Notes: generated by a model not told the origin, from the letters alone. DNA of 64,000 nt from an uncultured Microbacteriaceae bacterium (GCA_903859205.1 CAIOLM010000036.1:1-64000); one strand, 5' to 3'. Positions 8,971 to 17,032 are shown, counted from the stretch's first letter. Program-made: numbers and translations.

Positions 8971-9822
8971 TTACGCTATTGCCTCATCGTCGAGCAAATC
9001 GCGGCGACTTCGGGTGAGCTCTGCTCGCGGACCGAGCTCGTCATCAGCCGGATAAATGATTTCGACGAGATTGAGGCCGTGCGGTGGCATCACTTTAAAC
9101 AGGGCCGTTCGCTGCGCCCCATCGCGCACCTCGTCGAGTTCCGACTGCTGGGCTTTGCCGTTGCCTGCTACAACGCAGGCTCCGACGAGCGAGCGCACCA
9201 TCGAGTGGCAAAAGGCATCCGCCTGAATGTGACAGACCACGACACCGTCAGGCTCACGGCGCCATTCGAACTGCTGCAGCTCACGAATCGTGGTCGCGCC
9301 CGGCCGTGGTCGGCAAAACGCTCCAAAGTCACGCAGCCCCAGGAAACTCTCGGCAGCTGCATTCATCAGATCGACGTCGAGAGGTTTCGGCGTCCAGACC
9401 GAGCGGTGGCGCTCGAGCGGGTTGTAGGTGCGAGCGTCGTCTTGCAGCCGGTACTCGTAACGTCGCGCGAGTGGCGAAAAACGTGCGTCGAAACCATCGA
9501 GGGCAATGCTGGCGCGTTTGAGCACCACGTCAGGGTCGCGCTTCAGGATGCCCGCCAGACGATTCTCGAACTCCTGAAGATCGAGCGAACCGTCGGGGTT
9601 TTCGAAACTGGCGAGTGTGGGCAGGTCAATGTGGGCAACCTGACCAGACGCGTGCACGCCGGCGTCAGTGCGACCCGCAACGACCAGCCGAGCAGGCTGG
9701 CTCAAACGCAGAATCGTGGCAAGGGCATCCTCGACCACGCCCTGAACAGTCCGCAAATTCGGCTGGATGCCCCAGCCGGCGAAGTCCGTGCCGTCGTAGG
9801 CAAGGTCGAGGCGCAAACGCAT
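8971..9822 (-). CDS. truA: tRNA pseudouridine(38-40) synthase
   Basis: Isomerises uridines 38-40 in the anticodon arm of many tRNAs. The catalytic aspartate is D53 in GRTDAGVHA; the N-terminus LDLAYDGTDFAGW is family-typical. 283 residues. The ATG at 9822 lies 26 bases from the stop of the ABC ATPase gene upstream. In most actinobacteria truA directly follows rplQ; here 4.4 kb of accessory genes separate them. TAAGCT lies 7 bases before the ATG, so truA may have its own almost leaderless promoter. Confidence 0.95.
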   Translation of the reverse strand: MRLRLDLAYDGTDFAGWGIQPNLRTVQGVVEDALATILRLSQPARLVVAGRTDAGVHASGQVAHIDLPTLASFENPDGSLDLQEFENRLAGILKRDPDVVLKRASIALDGFDARFSPLARRYEYRLQDDARTYNPLERHRSVWTPKPLDVDLMNAAAESFLGLRDFGAFCRPRPGATTIRELQQFEWRREPDGVVVCHIQADAFCHSMVRSLVGACVVAGNGKAQQSELDEVRDGAQRTALFKVMPPHGLNLVEIIYPADDELGPRAELTRSRRDLLDDEAIA

Positions 9823-9848
9823 GAACCTAAGCTTATGGTTTGACCCAA

Positions 9849-10496
9849 TTAGCCCTTGACAGGGAGCTCAATGACACCACCGTTTTGAATTTCAAACTGC
9901 TGTGATGCCAGTTCTTGGATGTCGCCCCGATTATGGCTCGTGAAAATGACGGTCACTCCATCGTCAATTCGATCTTTGAGAATTCGGCGAATACTGACAG
10001 CTGAATCAGCGTCCAATCCGTTAAATGGTTCATCGAGAACCAGCACTCTCGGATTTTCCATCAACGCTTGAGCTAGTGCCAACTTTTGTTTCATTCCCAG
10101 TGAATATTTTCGAACAGGCACTTTCAAGTCTGGATTGAGACCCACAAGACGCATCGACTCTCGCACCTGGGACTCGTCAATGATTTTTCGAATACCGGCC
10201 AGCTCTGAGAGATTTCGTAAACCACTTTGACCGGCGAGATATGCAGGTCGGTCGATTATGATTCCAAAATTTTCAGGAAAATTGCGACGATGGCTAAGGA
10301 ATTTTGGGTCGACACTAATCAGTCCCGAATCAGGTTGCGTAAACCCGCAGATCATTTTGAACAACACTGATTTCCCGGACCCGTTAGGGCCGCTAAACGC
10401 TGTTGCACTTCCTTCTACTATTTCAAAGGATACGTCTTGATACAGTGTGTGCCCTTTGTATGACTTGCTCACACTCTCAAAAGTAATGACCGACAT
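9849..10496 (-). CDS. ABC transporter ATP-binding protein (island)
   Basis: Stand-alone 215-residue ABC ATPase energising the two permeases upstream. Walker A GPNGSGKS (36-43), signature YSLGMKQK (131-138, the SLGMK variant seen in peptide/antibiotic ABC systems rather than LSGGQ), Walker B VLVLDEP (151-157), switch His in SHN (187-189). The Q-loop region holds GIIIDRPAYL. The type resembles ATPases paired with large multi-span permeases in bacteriocin immunity or lantibiotic-resistance systems, but the substrate cannot be told. It is the last gene of the island, 45 bases after the 482-residue permease and 26 bases before truA. AT-richer than the neighbouring ribosomal genes. Confidence 0.88.
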   Translation of the reverse strand: MSVITFESVSKSYKGHTLYQDVSFEIVEGSATAFSGPNGSGKSVLFKMICGFTQPDSGLISVDPKFLSHRRNFPENFGIIIDRPAYLAGQSGLRNLSELAGIRKIIDESQVRESMRLVGLNPDLKVPVRKYSLGMKQKLALAQALMENPRVLVLDEPFNGLDADSAVSIRRILKDRIDDGVTVIFTSHNRGDIQELASQQFEIQNGGVIELPVKG

Positions 10497-10541
10497 ATTT
10501 TCCTCTCTTATTCATCTCGTTCGACGCCTCTACCCACCCGA

Positions 10542-11990
10542 TCATTCAGTCATCCTCGACCGGCGATAAAGCCTTCCAATAAAAAGCACAAATACAAGCA
10601 GGAAAAGTCCATCCGCAGTCAAGACCAGGTAAGAGGTAGAGAGATCACTCCCGGCACCATAGGGAGTCACAAAATCGGCACCAAGGGGCCAATAGCCGAG
10701 AAATAGGTAAGCCGCGACAATAACGACCCAGGCCAACGTTGGAACCGTGGAAGCCCAAGCGAAAGTTGCCGAAATACACATCAAGATGAGGCCCACTAAA
10801 TTCAAGCCCAGCCACGCTCTAATGGCTGCGTTGGCATCCCCAACCCCGAGGGGCCCCATGACCCCGTTAGCCCAAACCATCACGATCAACATGAACAATG
10901 TTGTCGCCCCCAGCATGAATCCAGCACCGGAGAGCAGTCGATGCAGGACCCACTTCCGGAAACTTCCACGGCGAAATGCCTCATAAAACGCGAATCCTTC
11001 TTTGGCCAATTGGAGATCCGAATTGAACAAAGACGCGATCGATAGTGGGACAGCTGCAACCAAAACAAAACCAACGATATCTCCGTGACCTGCAGCAAAG
11101 ACATGTGCAAGAAAATTCAGAGTAGAGCCCGCCCTTGCGGCATGCGAACTCGCCAGAAGGGCCAGCAAAGTTATTCCGAGAAGGGCAAATAATTGCGTCG
11201 CACGTTTGCCCAATCTCGCCACACAAAAGCTTCTGAACGAGAGGAAACTTGCCGTGAGAATGAGAAAAGCAACTAATTGGAATGTCCACCCAATCAGTCC
11301 ATCAGGTTTACCCATGACCCAGCCCAAGCTGATCGTGAGTGCACCATCCACAAATGATGGAAGGGTGACGTTGGAGAAGCTGGAAAGAACTAGCCATAGA
11401 TAGATAGAAACCGCTATCGCTCTGGCAAGAAGACGATTTTGTAGTGCCGTGATCGACGCCACAAAGGCAGTAAATAGGAGAATCCCCAGAGCGAAAAACA
11501 GGAAGCCGGACACAACCGCGAGAATTGGAGACGGAAACACTCGAACAAATGCTTCAGCGCTAAAAACAGAGGCATAGGGCTGGGTTGAATCAATCGTCCC
11601 TTTACTCCAGTCAAGAGGAAAGCCTGCCCCGGCCAAGATACCCGCCGTGAGGACGAACGTGCCCAATATCATCGCAGCTGAAGCACCTGCCATTCGGAAA
11701 CACATAGCCAAGGTCGCTCGAAGCGGTGATCCAAATCGGATGAGGGCTTCATTGCGACCAAGAAATGAAATAACTTGCACAATCTGCAACAGCCACCATC
11801 CGGCACCGAGCATAGACAGCTCGAGTGCACCCATCAAATGTGGAATGAGAACGTCCCAGGCATTTGTCCCAGCTAGTTGAAGAGTTTCACCAAGTCCCGA
11901 AAGTTCCAGCGCAAGCCAGATGACCCATGTAAGCCATGTTTTCCAAGACTCGAGGCTACTTACAAAGCCTGTGGCGAAGTCCTGTCTCAC
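10542..11990 (-). CDS. large ABC-type permease, 12 or so membrane spans (island)
   Basis: 482-residue integral membrane protein made almost wholly of hydrophobic segments; I count about 12 candidate spans, with longer polar loops near residues 85-95 and 315-340 (counts by eye). No enzyme motif is visible. It starts with GTG at 11990 overlapping the TGA of the 265-residue permease gene (GTGA), so the two are translationally coupled and probably form one transporter with the ATPase downstream. I do not recognise a named family. Export of, or immunity to, the small secreted protein of the same cluster is the most natural guess, but only from position. Confidence 0.75.
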   Translation of the reverse strand: MRQDFATGFVSSLESWKTWLTWVIWLALELSGLGETLQLAGTNAWDVLIPHLMGALELSMLGAGWWLLQIVQVISFLGRNEALIRFGSPLRATLAMCFRMAGASAAMILGTFVLTAGILAGAGFPLDWSKGTIDSTQPYASVFSAEAFVRVFPSPILAVVSGFLFFALGILLFTAFVASITALQNRLLARAIAVSIYLWLVLSSFSNVTLPSFVDGALTISLGWVMGKPDGLIGWTFQLVAFLILTASFLSFRSFCVARLGKRATQLFALLGITLLALLASSHAARAGSTLNFLAHVFAAGHGDIVGFVLVAAVPLSIASLFNSDLQLAKEGFAFYEAFRRGSFRKWVLHRLLSGAGFMLGATTLFMLIVMVWANGVMGPLGVGDANAAIRAWLGLNLVGLILMCISATFAWASTVPTLAWVVIVAAYLFLGYWPLGADFVTPYGAGSDLSTSYLVLTADGLFLLVFVLFIGRLYRRSRMTE

Positions 11991-12784
11991 GAGAATCTAG
12001 AAAGCGAGGGAGCTCGATTAACGAGCAACGAACTCCAGCAGACCACACATACTCCCAGAACCATTGCAGCCACGGCAGACTCCTCCAATGAATAGCTGTT
12101 TAGACCGGCTGGGTAAAGCGCTGAGACGAGAAAAGATGCTGCTGGAAGGCCAATAATCTGAGTCAATACAGATTCACCTAAGTAGGCAGCCAGAGGGACC
12201 AACAAAGCCAAAACCGACGCTTCGACCATGATCACCGCACACATCGCAAACAGGCTAAACATGAATGCATACATCGCGGGCCAGGCGATGCTCGCAGCTG
12301 CAAACAATAGAAAACTCGAACTCCTTAACGCATTTAGAGGGGCGATGTTAGTGTCCGCTGCAATTACCTGAGCAGGGTTGTGCAAACCATAGCTAGCCGG
12401 GTCAATAGCCGACGGGGCGAGTAATGGAGTCACGCCATACGCAACACCGAATGCGAGTCCAGCGAATATAGCAAACACAGCAAAGCTGCTCACGGCTCCC
12501 ACGAATAGTCGCTTGGCGAGATGCAGTCTCATACCATTTCGACTTCGGATGTATGTGACGTAACGAAAGCGCAATTCTTGACTCAAGGTTGGCACCGAGA
12601 TCATCGTCACGATCACGGGGAAAAGCAGTCTCACGGGCCCGTTCATGAGCTCAAGGTAGACCCCCATGGGGGACCAAACCACTGAGCTAGTGACTTCTTG
12701 CCAGCCCATGACCAGACTAGGGACGATCACTAAAAATCCGACAATTACAGAGCGAGCGACTGAATGACGCCACATAATTTTCAT
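11987..12784 (-). CDS. smaller ABC-type permease, about 6 membrane spans (island)
   Basis: 265-residue membrane protein with about six candidate spans, a short cytoplasmic N-terminus and a basic segment near residues 75-92 (RSRNGMRLHLAKR) that could contact the ATPase. It is separated from the secreted-protein gene by a 58-base gap containing an attenuator-like hairpin (12801-12834). Its stop overlaps the start of the larger permease. Likely one half of a heteromeric ABC permease. The layout resembles ABC-2 type permeases, but no diagnostic motif is seen. Confidence 0.72.
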   Translation of the reverse strand: MKIMWRHSVARSVIVGFLVIVPSLVMGWQEVTSSVVWSPMGVYLELMNGPVRLLFPVIVTMISVPTLSQELRFRYVTYIRSRNGMRLHLAKRLFVGAVSSFAVFAIFAGLAFGVAYGVTPLLAPSAIDPASYGLHNPAQVIAADTNIAPLNALRSSSFLLFAAASIAWPAMYAFMFSLFAMCAVIMVEASVLALLVPLAAYLGESVLTQIIGLPAASFLVSALYPAGLNSYSLEESAVAAMVLGVCVVCWSSLLVNRAPSLSRFS

Positions 12785-12800
12785 ATTCAGCTGAGCAAGA

Positions 12801-12834
12801 GATTTGGTGGGCCGCCCCCGCGACCCACCAAATC
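12801..12834 (-). other. attenuator-like hairpin between secreted-protein gene and permeases
   Basis: Perfect 11-base arms GATTTGGTGGG / CCCACCAAATC around a 12-base centre. In minus-strand RNA the helix extends inward through a U-G pair and two more pairs. No U-run follows, so it is more likely a partial attenuator or RNA-stability element than a full terminator. It could let the small protein be made in excess over the transporter. Confidence 0.6.
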
Positions 12835-12842
12835 GAGTGCCA

Positions 12843-13238
12843 CTAATTAGTTTTGAACCAACCAGTGACAGCCACTGTCACGACAGCCCATATGTTGTTC
12901 GTAATAATGAGGCGAGTCGCCGTTCCCACCGGAGTGAGGTTAGCTATCGGCACTGCGATGCCTGTCGAAATAGCCTTGCGCTCGGTATATTGCGTTCCTG
13001 TCGCTGCATTCTCGGCTTTGACGTTCATTATGTAATTCGCGCCAATCGTCGTGAAGTAGATCTGCGAAGAACTTGTCGTCGTCTTGCTCTGATACGGCTG
13101 ATAATTAGATTGCTGAAATGCCGGTACGTCGTTAGAGAAATTTGTTTGAGATGTCAGCGCTGATGCCCCTGTCGCCCCCGCAAAAAGAACTCCCAAAACC
13201 ACTGTTGAAACTACTAGCTTTACTGTGCGTGACGACAC
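12843..13238 (-). CDS. small secreted protein of unknown family (island)
   Basis: 131-residue protein with a clear Sec signal peptide: short basic start (SSRTVK), hydrophobic core to about residue 22 and an ASA cleavage site at 25-27, giving a mature chain of about 104 residues. The mature part has no cysteine, is rich in Thr, Ser, Asn and Gln, and looks like alternating beta strands ending TGWFKTN. I do not recognise the family. Start is GTG at 13238. It sits inside an operon-like cluster with a PadR regulator and an ABC transporter, as bacteriocin-like or signal proteins often do, but nothing in the chain itself shows toxicity. A perfect inverted repeat lies 41 bases upstream. Confidence 0.75.
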   Translation of the reverse strand: MSSRTVKLVVSTVVLGVLFAGATGASALTSQTNFSNDVPAFQQSNYQPYQSKTTTSSSQIYFTTIGANYIMNVKAENAATGTQYTERKAISTGIAVPIANLTPVGTATRLIITNNIWAVVTVAVTGWFKTN

Positions 13239-13263
13239 TTTAGCCCCATTCTTAATTCATGAC

Positions 13264-13278
13264 GCGCGACCCCCGCGC
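13264..13278 (-). other. small GC hairpin upstream of the secreted-protein gene
   Basis: GCGCG, five-base loop, CGCGC. It lies between the inverted repeat at 13279-13301 and the GTG start, so it would fold in the leader RNA. Short, low confidence. Confidence 0.35.
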
Positions 13279-13301
13279 AATACTATGTTAAACATAGTAT
13301 T
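13279..13301. promoter_or_regulatory. perfect 11-1-11 inverted repeat, candidate PadR operator
   Basis: AATACTATGTT and its exact complement AACATAGTATT flank a single A. It overlaps the last codons of the 193-residue membrane protein gene and precedes the secreted-protein gene. PadR-family dimers commonly bind ATGT/ACAT dyads of this kind. The sequence also offers -10-like hexamers, so a regulated promoter may be embedded. Confidence 0.55.
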
Positions 13302-13869
13302 TGTATTTCTCCAAGTCTTTTTTTGAATAAAGACCAGCGAATAAATTAAAAAAGGCTACCCCTATTGCTAACCCCGGACTGGGCCCCATCCAGTGATTGA
13401 GACTTGCAAGAACCCCGAGAACGACGCTCGCCACCGCAGCTAACACAGCTAACAGACGAAAGGCGCGTCCAGCTTGGATAAGAGCACATGAGAGAGCGCC
13501 CACCATCAAGATCCCGATCAAAGCCATAGCGTTACTAAACGGCCAGATTCCACCTTCGACTCGATGCGATGGGTCGAAGGTAACTAATGAAATGTATAAA
13601 GTGCACCCGAAAGTTGCCAAGTATAGGAGAACCAGATTCAACCTTGGGACAGGTTCGTAGGGAAACAACCGTTGATGCAGCCCCCCAGTAATTATTGAAA
13701 AATAAAGTCGAGGGACTCCCGAAAATCGAATTGTATCGTCGACCTCGTCCAGTAGCGCGCCAATGAAGCCATCCTCATTTTGGGCGCGCCAGTCCCGCGG
13801 ATACCAGCGCATCAACGAACGATACTTACGTTCTAAATTGTCCTTGGTTGCTTTAGCGTTATTTTGCAT
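13288..13869 (-). CDS. PadR-linked membrane protein
   Basis: 193 residues: a polar N-terminal ~70 residues with YRSLMRWYPRDWR (16-28) and a following acidic stretch, then four candidate membrane spans between about 80 and 187. A polar N-terminal helical segment plus C-terminal spans, encoded directly after a PadR regulator, is a recurrent actinobacterial and firmicute pairing, often interpreted as a membrane sensor or anti-regulator; that role is inference. The ATG at 13869 is 12 bases after the padR stop, so the two are co-transcribed. Confidence 0.72.
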   Translation of the reverse strand: MQNNAKATKDNLERKYRSLMRWYPRDWRAQNEDGFIGALLDEVDDTIRFSGVPRLYFSIITGGLHQRLFPYEPVPRLNLVLLYLATFGCTLYISLVTFDPSHRVEGGIWPFSNAMALIGILMVGALSCALIQAGRAFRLLAVLAAVASVVLGVLASLNHWMGPSPGLAIGVAFFNLFAGLYSKKDLEKYKYYV

Positions 13870-13881
13870 AGCGTGCCCTAT

Positions 13882-14199
13882 CTAAGACGGACGGAGCTGT
13901 GAACGTACACGGCGGGCTGCCTGTTCCATACGCTCAACCTCATTTTCAAGTGCTCGCTTTCCAATATCCGTGATGCCAAAGTAGTTACGAGTTCGACCCT
14001 CGAATACTTGGCTGAAAGTGGACTCGATTAATCCCTCTTTAGTGAGTCGATCGATTGCTGTGTATAGTGTGGGGACTTTCAATGTCATTTCCCCACCTGA
14101 CAGTTCCTTAACCGCGGCGATAATGCCATATCCGTGCATTGGCCCCGATGAAAGCGCGGCCAATATCCAAAAAGTTGGCTTCCGGAGCTCAGGCGACAT
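13882..14199 (-). CDS. PadR family transcriptional regulator
   Basis: 105-residue winged-helix DNA-binding protein. The N-terminal segment FWILAALSSGPMHGYGI, then PTLYTAIDRLTKEGLI and the wing FEGRTRNYFGIT, is the standard PadR pattern. The C-terminal helix (ENEVERMEQAARRV) would dimerise. It heads the island transcript and is expected to repress it, relieved by a ligand such as a hydrophobic toxic compound. TATCCT lies exactly 6 bases before the ATG, suggesting a leaderless mRNA. Confidence 0.93.
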   Translation of the reverse strand: MSPELRKPTFWILAALSSGPMHGYGIIAAVKELSGGEMTLKVPTLYTAIDRLTKEGLIESTFSQVFEGRTRNYFGITDIGKRALENEVERMEQAARRVRSQLRPS

Positions 14200-14205
14200 A
14201 TCTAG

Positions 14206-14211
14206 AGGATA
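14206..14211 (-). promoter_or_regulatory. candidate -10 element for leaderless padR
   Basis: TATCCT followed by 6 bases (CTAGAT) and the padR ATG. No ribosome-binding site is visible. No clear -35 element; the rplQ hairpin lies just upstream. Confidence 0.5.
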
Positions 14212-14222
14212 GTTTCTTAACC

Positions 14223-14257
14223 AACGAAGCGCTCACCCATTGGGTGAGCGCTTCGTT
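14223..14257. terminator. strong bidirectional hairpin after rplQ
   Basis: Sixteen-base perfect arms AACGAAGCGCTCACCC / GGGTGAGCGCTTCGTT around ATT. It ends the rplQ transcript and insulates the island promoter. The T-rich side (TTTTCACTAATTTT) is on the plus strand, so termination of minus transcripts may be incomplete. Confidence 0.8.
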
Positions 14258-14267
14258 TTCACTAATT

Positions 14268-14858
14268 TTACTCAGCGGCCTTTTCGTCGGCCGGAGCCTC
14301 TTCTGCAGCGGCTGCCTCTTCAGCAGGAGCTTCGGCTGCGGGTGCCTCGTCAACAACGGGGGCTTCTACACCCTCGGTCTCAACGACGTCTTCAGCAACC
14401 TCTTCGACGACCTCAGCAGCAGCCTTGGGGGCCTCCTGCTTCGGGGCCTTAGCGGCCTCGGCTGCAGCAGCAGCCTTCTTGGCCGAAGGGTTCTTGGTCA
14501 CAGGCTCGAGCACGAGCTCAATCTGTGCCATGGGAGCGTTGTCGCCCTTACGGAAGCCGAGCTTGGTGATGCGCGTGTAACCGCCCTCACGCTCTGCAAC
14601 CAAGGGAGCGATTTCGGTGAAGAGGATGTGAACAGCCTCTTTGTTTCCGAGAATCGAGAGCACACGACGACGGGCGTGCAGGTCGCCACGCTTGGCGAAC
14701 GTTACGAGACGCTCAGCGAGCGGACGAAGACGCTTTGCCTTGGTCTCGGTCGTCTTGATGGACTTGTGGGTGAACAGCGCGGAGGCGAGGTTCGCGAGCA
14801 GCAGGCGCTCGTGAGCGGGACCGCCACCGAGACGAGGACCCTTAGTTGGCTTAGGCAT
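14268..14858 (-). CDS. rplQ: 50S ribosomal protein L17 with long C-terminal tail
   Basis: Large-subunit protein near the exit tunnel. The core (about 1-120) has the family blocks [13 protein letters not shown] and [13 protein letters not shown] tail of about 75 residues rich in Ala, Glu, Pro and Val follows, as in many actinobacteria but long. 196 residues. Last gene of the alpha operon, 44 bases after rpoA, followed by a strong hairpin. Confidence 0.97.
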   Translation of the reverse strand: MPKPTKGPRLGGGPAHERLLLANLASALFTHKSIKTTETKAKRLRPLAERLVTFAKRGDLHARRRVLSILGNKEAVHILFTEIAPLVAEREGGYTRITKLGFRKGDNAPMAQIELVLEPVTKNPSAKKAAAAAEAAKAPKQEAPKAAAEVVEEVAEDVVETEGVEAPVVDEAPAAEAPAEEAAAAEEAPADEKAAE

Positions 14859-14902
14859 TTGTTTATTTCTCCAGTATCAAAAAGTCAAAGAACGAAGTGG
14901 GC

Positions 14903-15895
14903 CTAGGCCTGCTCGTCGTCCTCGTAGCCGTAGAAGTGAGCACCGTCGAATCCGGGAACGGAATCCTTGAGTGACAGACCCATTTCGATGAGCTTGTCGC
15001 GGACCTCGTCAACCGACTTCTGACCGAAGTTGCGGATGTTCATGAGCTGGTGCTCCGACAGGGCGACGAGCTCGCTGACCGTGTTGATGCCCTCGCGCTT
15101 GAGGCAGTTGTATGAGCGAACCGAGAGGTCCATGTCTTCGATCGGAATCGAAAGCTCGGAGTTCAAAACGGCGTCAACCGGAGCCGGTCCGATTTCAACA
15201 CCCTCAGCTGCGGTGTTGAGCTCGCGGGCCAGACCGAAGAGCTCGGTCAGGGTGCGACCAGCCGAAGCCATGGCGTCACGCGGGGTGATGGCCGGCTTGG
15301 TCTCAACGTCAACAACCAGGCGGTCGAAGTCAGTGCGCTCACCAGCACGAGTTGCCTCGACGCGGTAGGTCACCTTGAGAACGGGCGAGTAGATCGAGTC
15401 GACAGGAATCTGTCCGGCCTCGGAAAACTCGTTGCGGTTCAGAACCGAAGAAACGTATCCGCGACCGCGCTCGATGGTCAGCTCGAGTTCGAACTTGGCC
15501 TTGTCGTTCAGGGTGGCGATGACGAGCTCAGGGTTGTGAATCTCGACACCGGCAGGAGCCGAGATGTCAGCAGCGGTCACAACGCCAGCGCCCGACTTAC
15601 GCAGGTAAGCGGTGATGGGCTCGTCGTGCTCGCTCGAGACAACGAGCGTCTTGATGTTCAGGATGATCTCAGTGACATCCTCTTTGACACCGGGAACGGT
15701 GCTGAACTCGTGCAGAACGCCGTCGAGACGGAGGCTGGTAACAGCAGCTCCGGGGATCGACGAAAGAAGCGTGCGGCGAAGCGAGTTTCCGAGGGTGTAA
15801 CCGAAGCCGGGCTCGAGCGGTTCGATAACGAAACGCGAGCGGCGACCTTCTTCGATGACCTCTTCAGAGAGCGTGGGGCGCTGTGCAATGAGCAC
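14903..15895 (-). CDS. rpoA: DNA-directed RNA polymerase subunit alpha
   Basis: Scaffolds assembly of core polymerase and contacts UP elements and activators. N-terminal domain ([13 protein letters not shown]-type dimer helix near residues 28-45) and C-terminal domain with [11 protein letters not shown] and [10 protein letters not shown] helices. 330 residues, normal. Between rpsK and rplQ in the standard alpha operon. A 7-base-stem hairpin lies in the 75-base gap before it. Confidence 0.97.
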   Translation of the reverse strand: MLIAQRPTLSEEVIEEGRRSRFVIEPLEPGFGYTLGNSLRRTLLSSIPGAAVTSLRLDGVLHEFSTVPGVKEDVTEIILNIKTLVVSSEHDEPITAYLRKSGAGVVTAADISAPAGVEIHNPELVIATLNDKAKFELELTIERGRGYVSSVLNRNEFSEAGQIPVDSIYSPVLKVTYRVEATRAGERTDFDRLVVDVETKPAITPRDAMASAGRTLTELFGLARELNTAAEGVEIGPAPVDAVLNSELSIPIEDMDLSVRSYNCLKREGINTVSELVALSEHQLMNIRNFGQKSVDEVRDKLIEMGLSLKDSVPGFDGAHFYGYEDDEQA

Positions 15896-15913
15896 TATTT
15901 TTTCCTTTCGGCT

Positions 15914-15935
15914 AAGAGTCCGCTATATGACTCTT
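15914..15935 (-). other. hairpin between rpsK and rpoA
   Basis: AAGAGTC (15914-15920) and GACTCTT (15929-15935) around 8 bases, in the 75-base rpsK-rpoA gap. Possible attenuator or processing site adjusting rpoA level. Confidence 0.4.
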
Positions 15936-15970
15936 GCGTGAGCGATGTATTGAGTTGTGAAACGTGAAAG

Positions 15971-16369
15971 TTAGACGCGGCGACGCTTGGGCGGACGGCA
16001 GCCGTTGTGAGCCTGGGGCGTCACGTCGCTGATCGATCCAACCTCGAGGCCAGCTGCCTGAAGCGAGCGGATGGCGGTTTCGCGTCCTGAGCCAGGGCCC
16101 TTCACGAAAACGTCAACCTTCTTCATGCCGTGCTCCTGCGCCTGACGAGCAGCCGACTCGGCAGCCATCTGTGCGGCGTAGGGAGTCGACTTACGCGAGC
16201 CCTTGAAGCCCACGTGACCCGACGAGGCCCAGCTGATTACGGCACCCGTGGTGTCAGTGATCGACACGATGGTGTTGTTGAACGTGCTCTTGATGTGGGC
16301 CTGACCCACAGCAACATTCTTCTTGTCTTTTTTACGCGGCTTGCGAACTGCCGACTTCGGTGCTGCCAT
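15971..16369 (-). CDS. rpsK: 30S ribosomal protein S11
   Basis: Platform protein of the small subunit lining the mRNA exit. 132 residues with a basic N-terminus and the conserved blocks [20 protein letters not shown] and the basic end [11 protein letters not shown]. Follows rpsM in the alpha operon. Confidence 0.98.
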   Translation of the reverse strand: MAAPKSAVRKPRKKDKKNVAVGQAHIKSTFNNTIVSITDTTGAVISWASSGHVGFKGSRKSTPYAAQMAAESAARQAQEHGMKKVDVFVKGPGSGRETAIRSLQAAGLEVGSISDVTPQAHNGCRPPKRRRV

Positions 16370-16413
16370 TTAAATTCTCCTAAAACCTGTAATGGGAAGG
16401 CGTGGCCGTGAGG

Positions 16414-16788
16414 CTACTTCGCCTTCTTCTTTCCGGCGACGGTACGCTTCGGGCCCTTGCGGGTACGAGCGTTGGTCTTGGTGCGCTGTCCACGAACGGG
16501 CAGGCCCTTGCGGTGACGAATACCTTCGTAGCTACCGATTTCAACCTTGCGGCGGATGTCGGCTGCTACCTCACGGCGCAGGTCACCTTCGACGCGGAAG
16601 TTGGCTTCGATGTAGTCACGAAGGGCAACGAGCTGGTCGTCGGTCAGGTCCTTGACGCGGATGTCTCCGCTGATCTTGGTGTCTTCGAGGGTCTTGAGCG
16701 CGCGAGTGCGGCCAACCCCGTAGATGTATGTGAGTGCGATTTCCACGCGCTTTTCGCGGGGAATATCTACTCCGGCGAGACGTGCCAT
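16414..16788 (-). CDS. rpsM: 30S ribosomal protein S13
   Basis: Head protein contacting the P-site tRNA and bridging to L5. 124 residues: [19 protein letters not shown] start, [21 protein letters not shown] near the C-terminus, basic tail. A good AAGGAG ribosome site precedes the ATG. The 130-base leader can fold into a three-way junction (16822-16887). Confidence 0.98.
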   Translation of the reverse strand: MARLAGVDIPREKRVEIALTYIYGVGRTRALKTLEDTKISGDIRVKDLTDDQLVALRDYIEANFRVEGDLRREVAADIRRKVEIGSYEGIRHRKGLPVRGQRTKTNARTRKGPKRTVAGKKKAK

Positions 16789-16821
16789 GTGGCTTCTCCT
16801 TGGATATGTGAGAGGTGTTGG

Positions 16822-16887
16822 GCAGTTCCGGTGCCTGGGCCTCTCCCCAAGGTGTCACTCGCTGCGAGAGCGAGATCGTGGAACTGC
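16822..16887 (-). ncRNA. candidate structured leader (three-way junction) of rpsM
   Basis: In minus-strand RNA, an 8-bp closing helix GCAGUUCC/GGAACUGC (16887-16880 with 16829-16822) encloses a CUCGCU...AGCGAG hairpin (16874-16858) and a second hairpin near 16857-16831 with a CCUUGGG/CCCAGG stem. The element ends about 35 bases before the S13 start. It looks like an autoregulatory ribosomal-protein leader; helix pairing was read by eye. Confidence 0.5.
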
Positions 16888-16918
16888 TTGTATTTATTCA
16901 GTTATAAGACTGTGGGCT

Positions 16919-17032
16919 TTAGCCCTGGCGCTGCTTGTGACGAGGGTTCTCGCAGATGACCATCACGTTGCCGTGACGACGAATGACCTTGCACTTGTCA
17001 CAAATCTTCTTGACGCTGGGGTTTACCTTCAT
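16919..17032 (-). CDS. rpmJ: 50S ribosomal protein L36
   Basis: Smallest large-subunit protein, 37 residues, [19 protein letters not shown] then [18 protein letters not shown]. The zinc ribbon ligands C11, C14, C27 and H32 are all present, so this is the zinc-binding (C+) form. ATG at 17032. Between infA and rpsM as usual. Confidence 0.97.
   Translation of the reverse strand: MKVNPSVKKICDKCKVIRRHGNVMVICENPRHKQRQG

Noticed and set aside
12843-13238. Lactococcin 972-type bacteriocin
   Set aside because: Considered because of the signal peptide and ABC genes, but the conserved aromatic/Gly pattern of that family is not visible, and the permease sizes differ.
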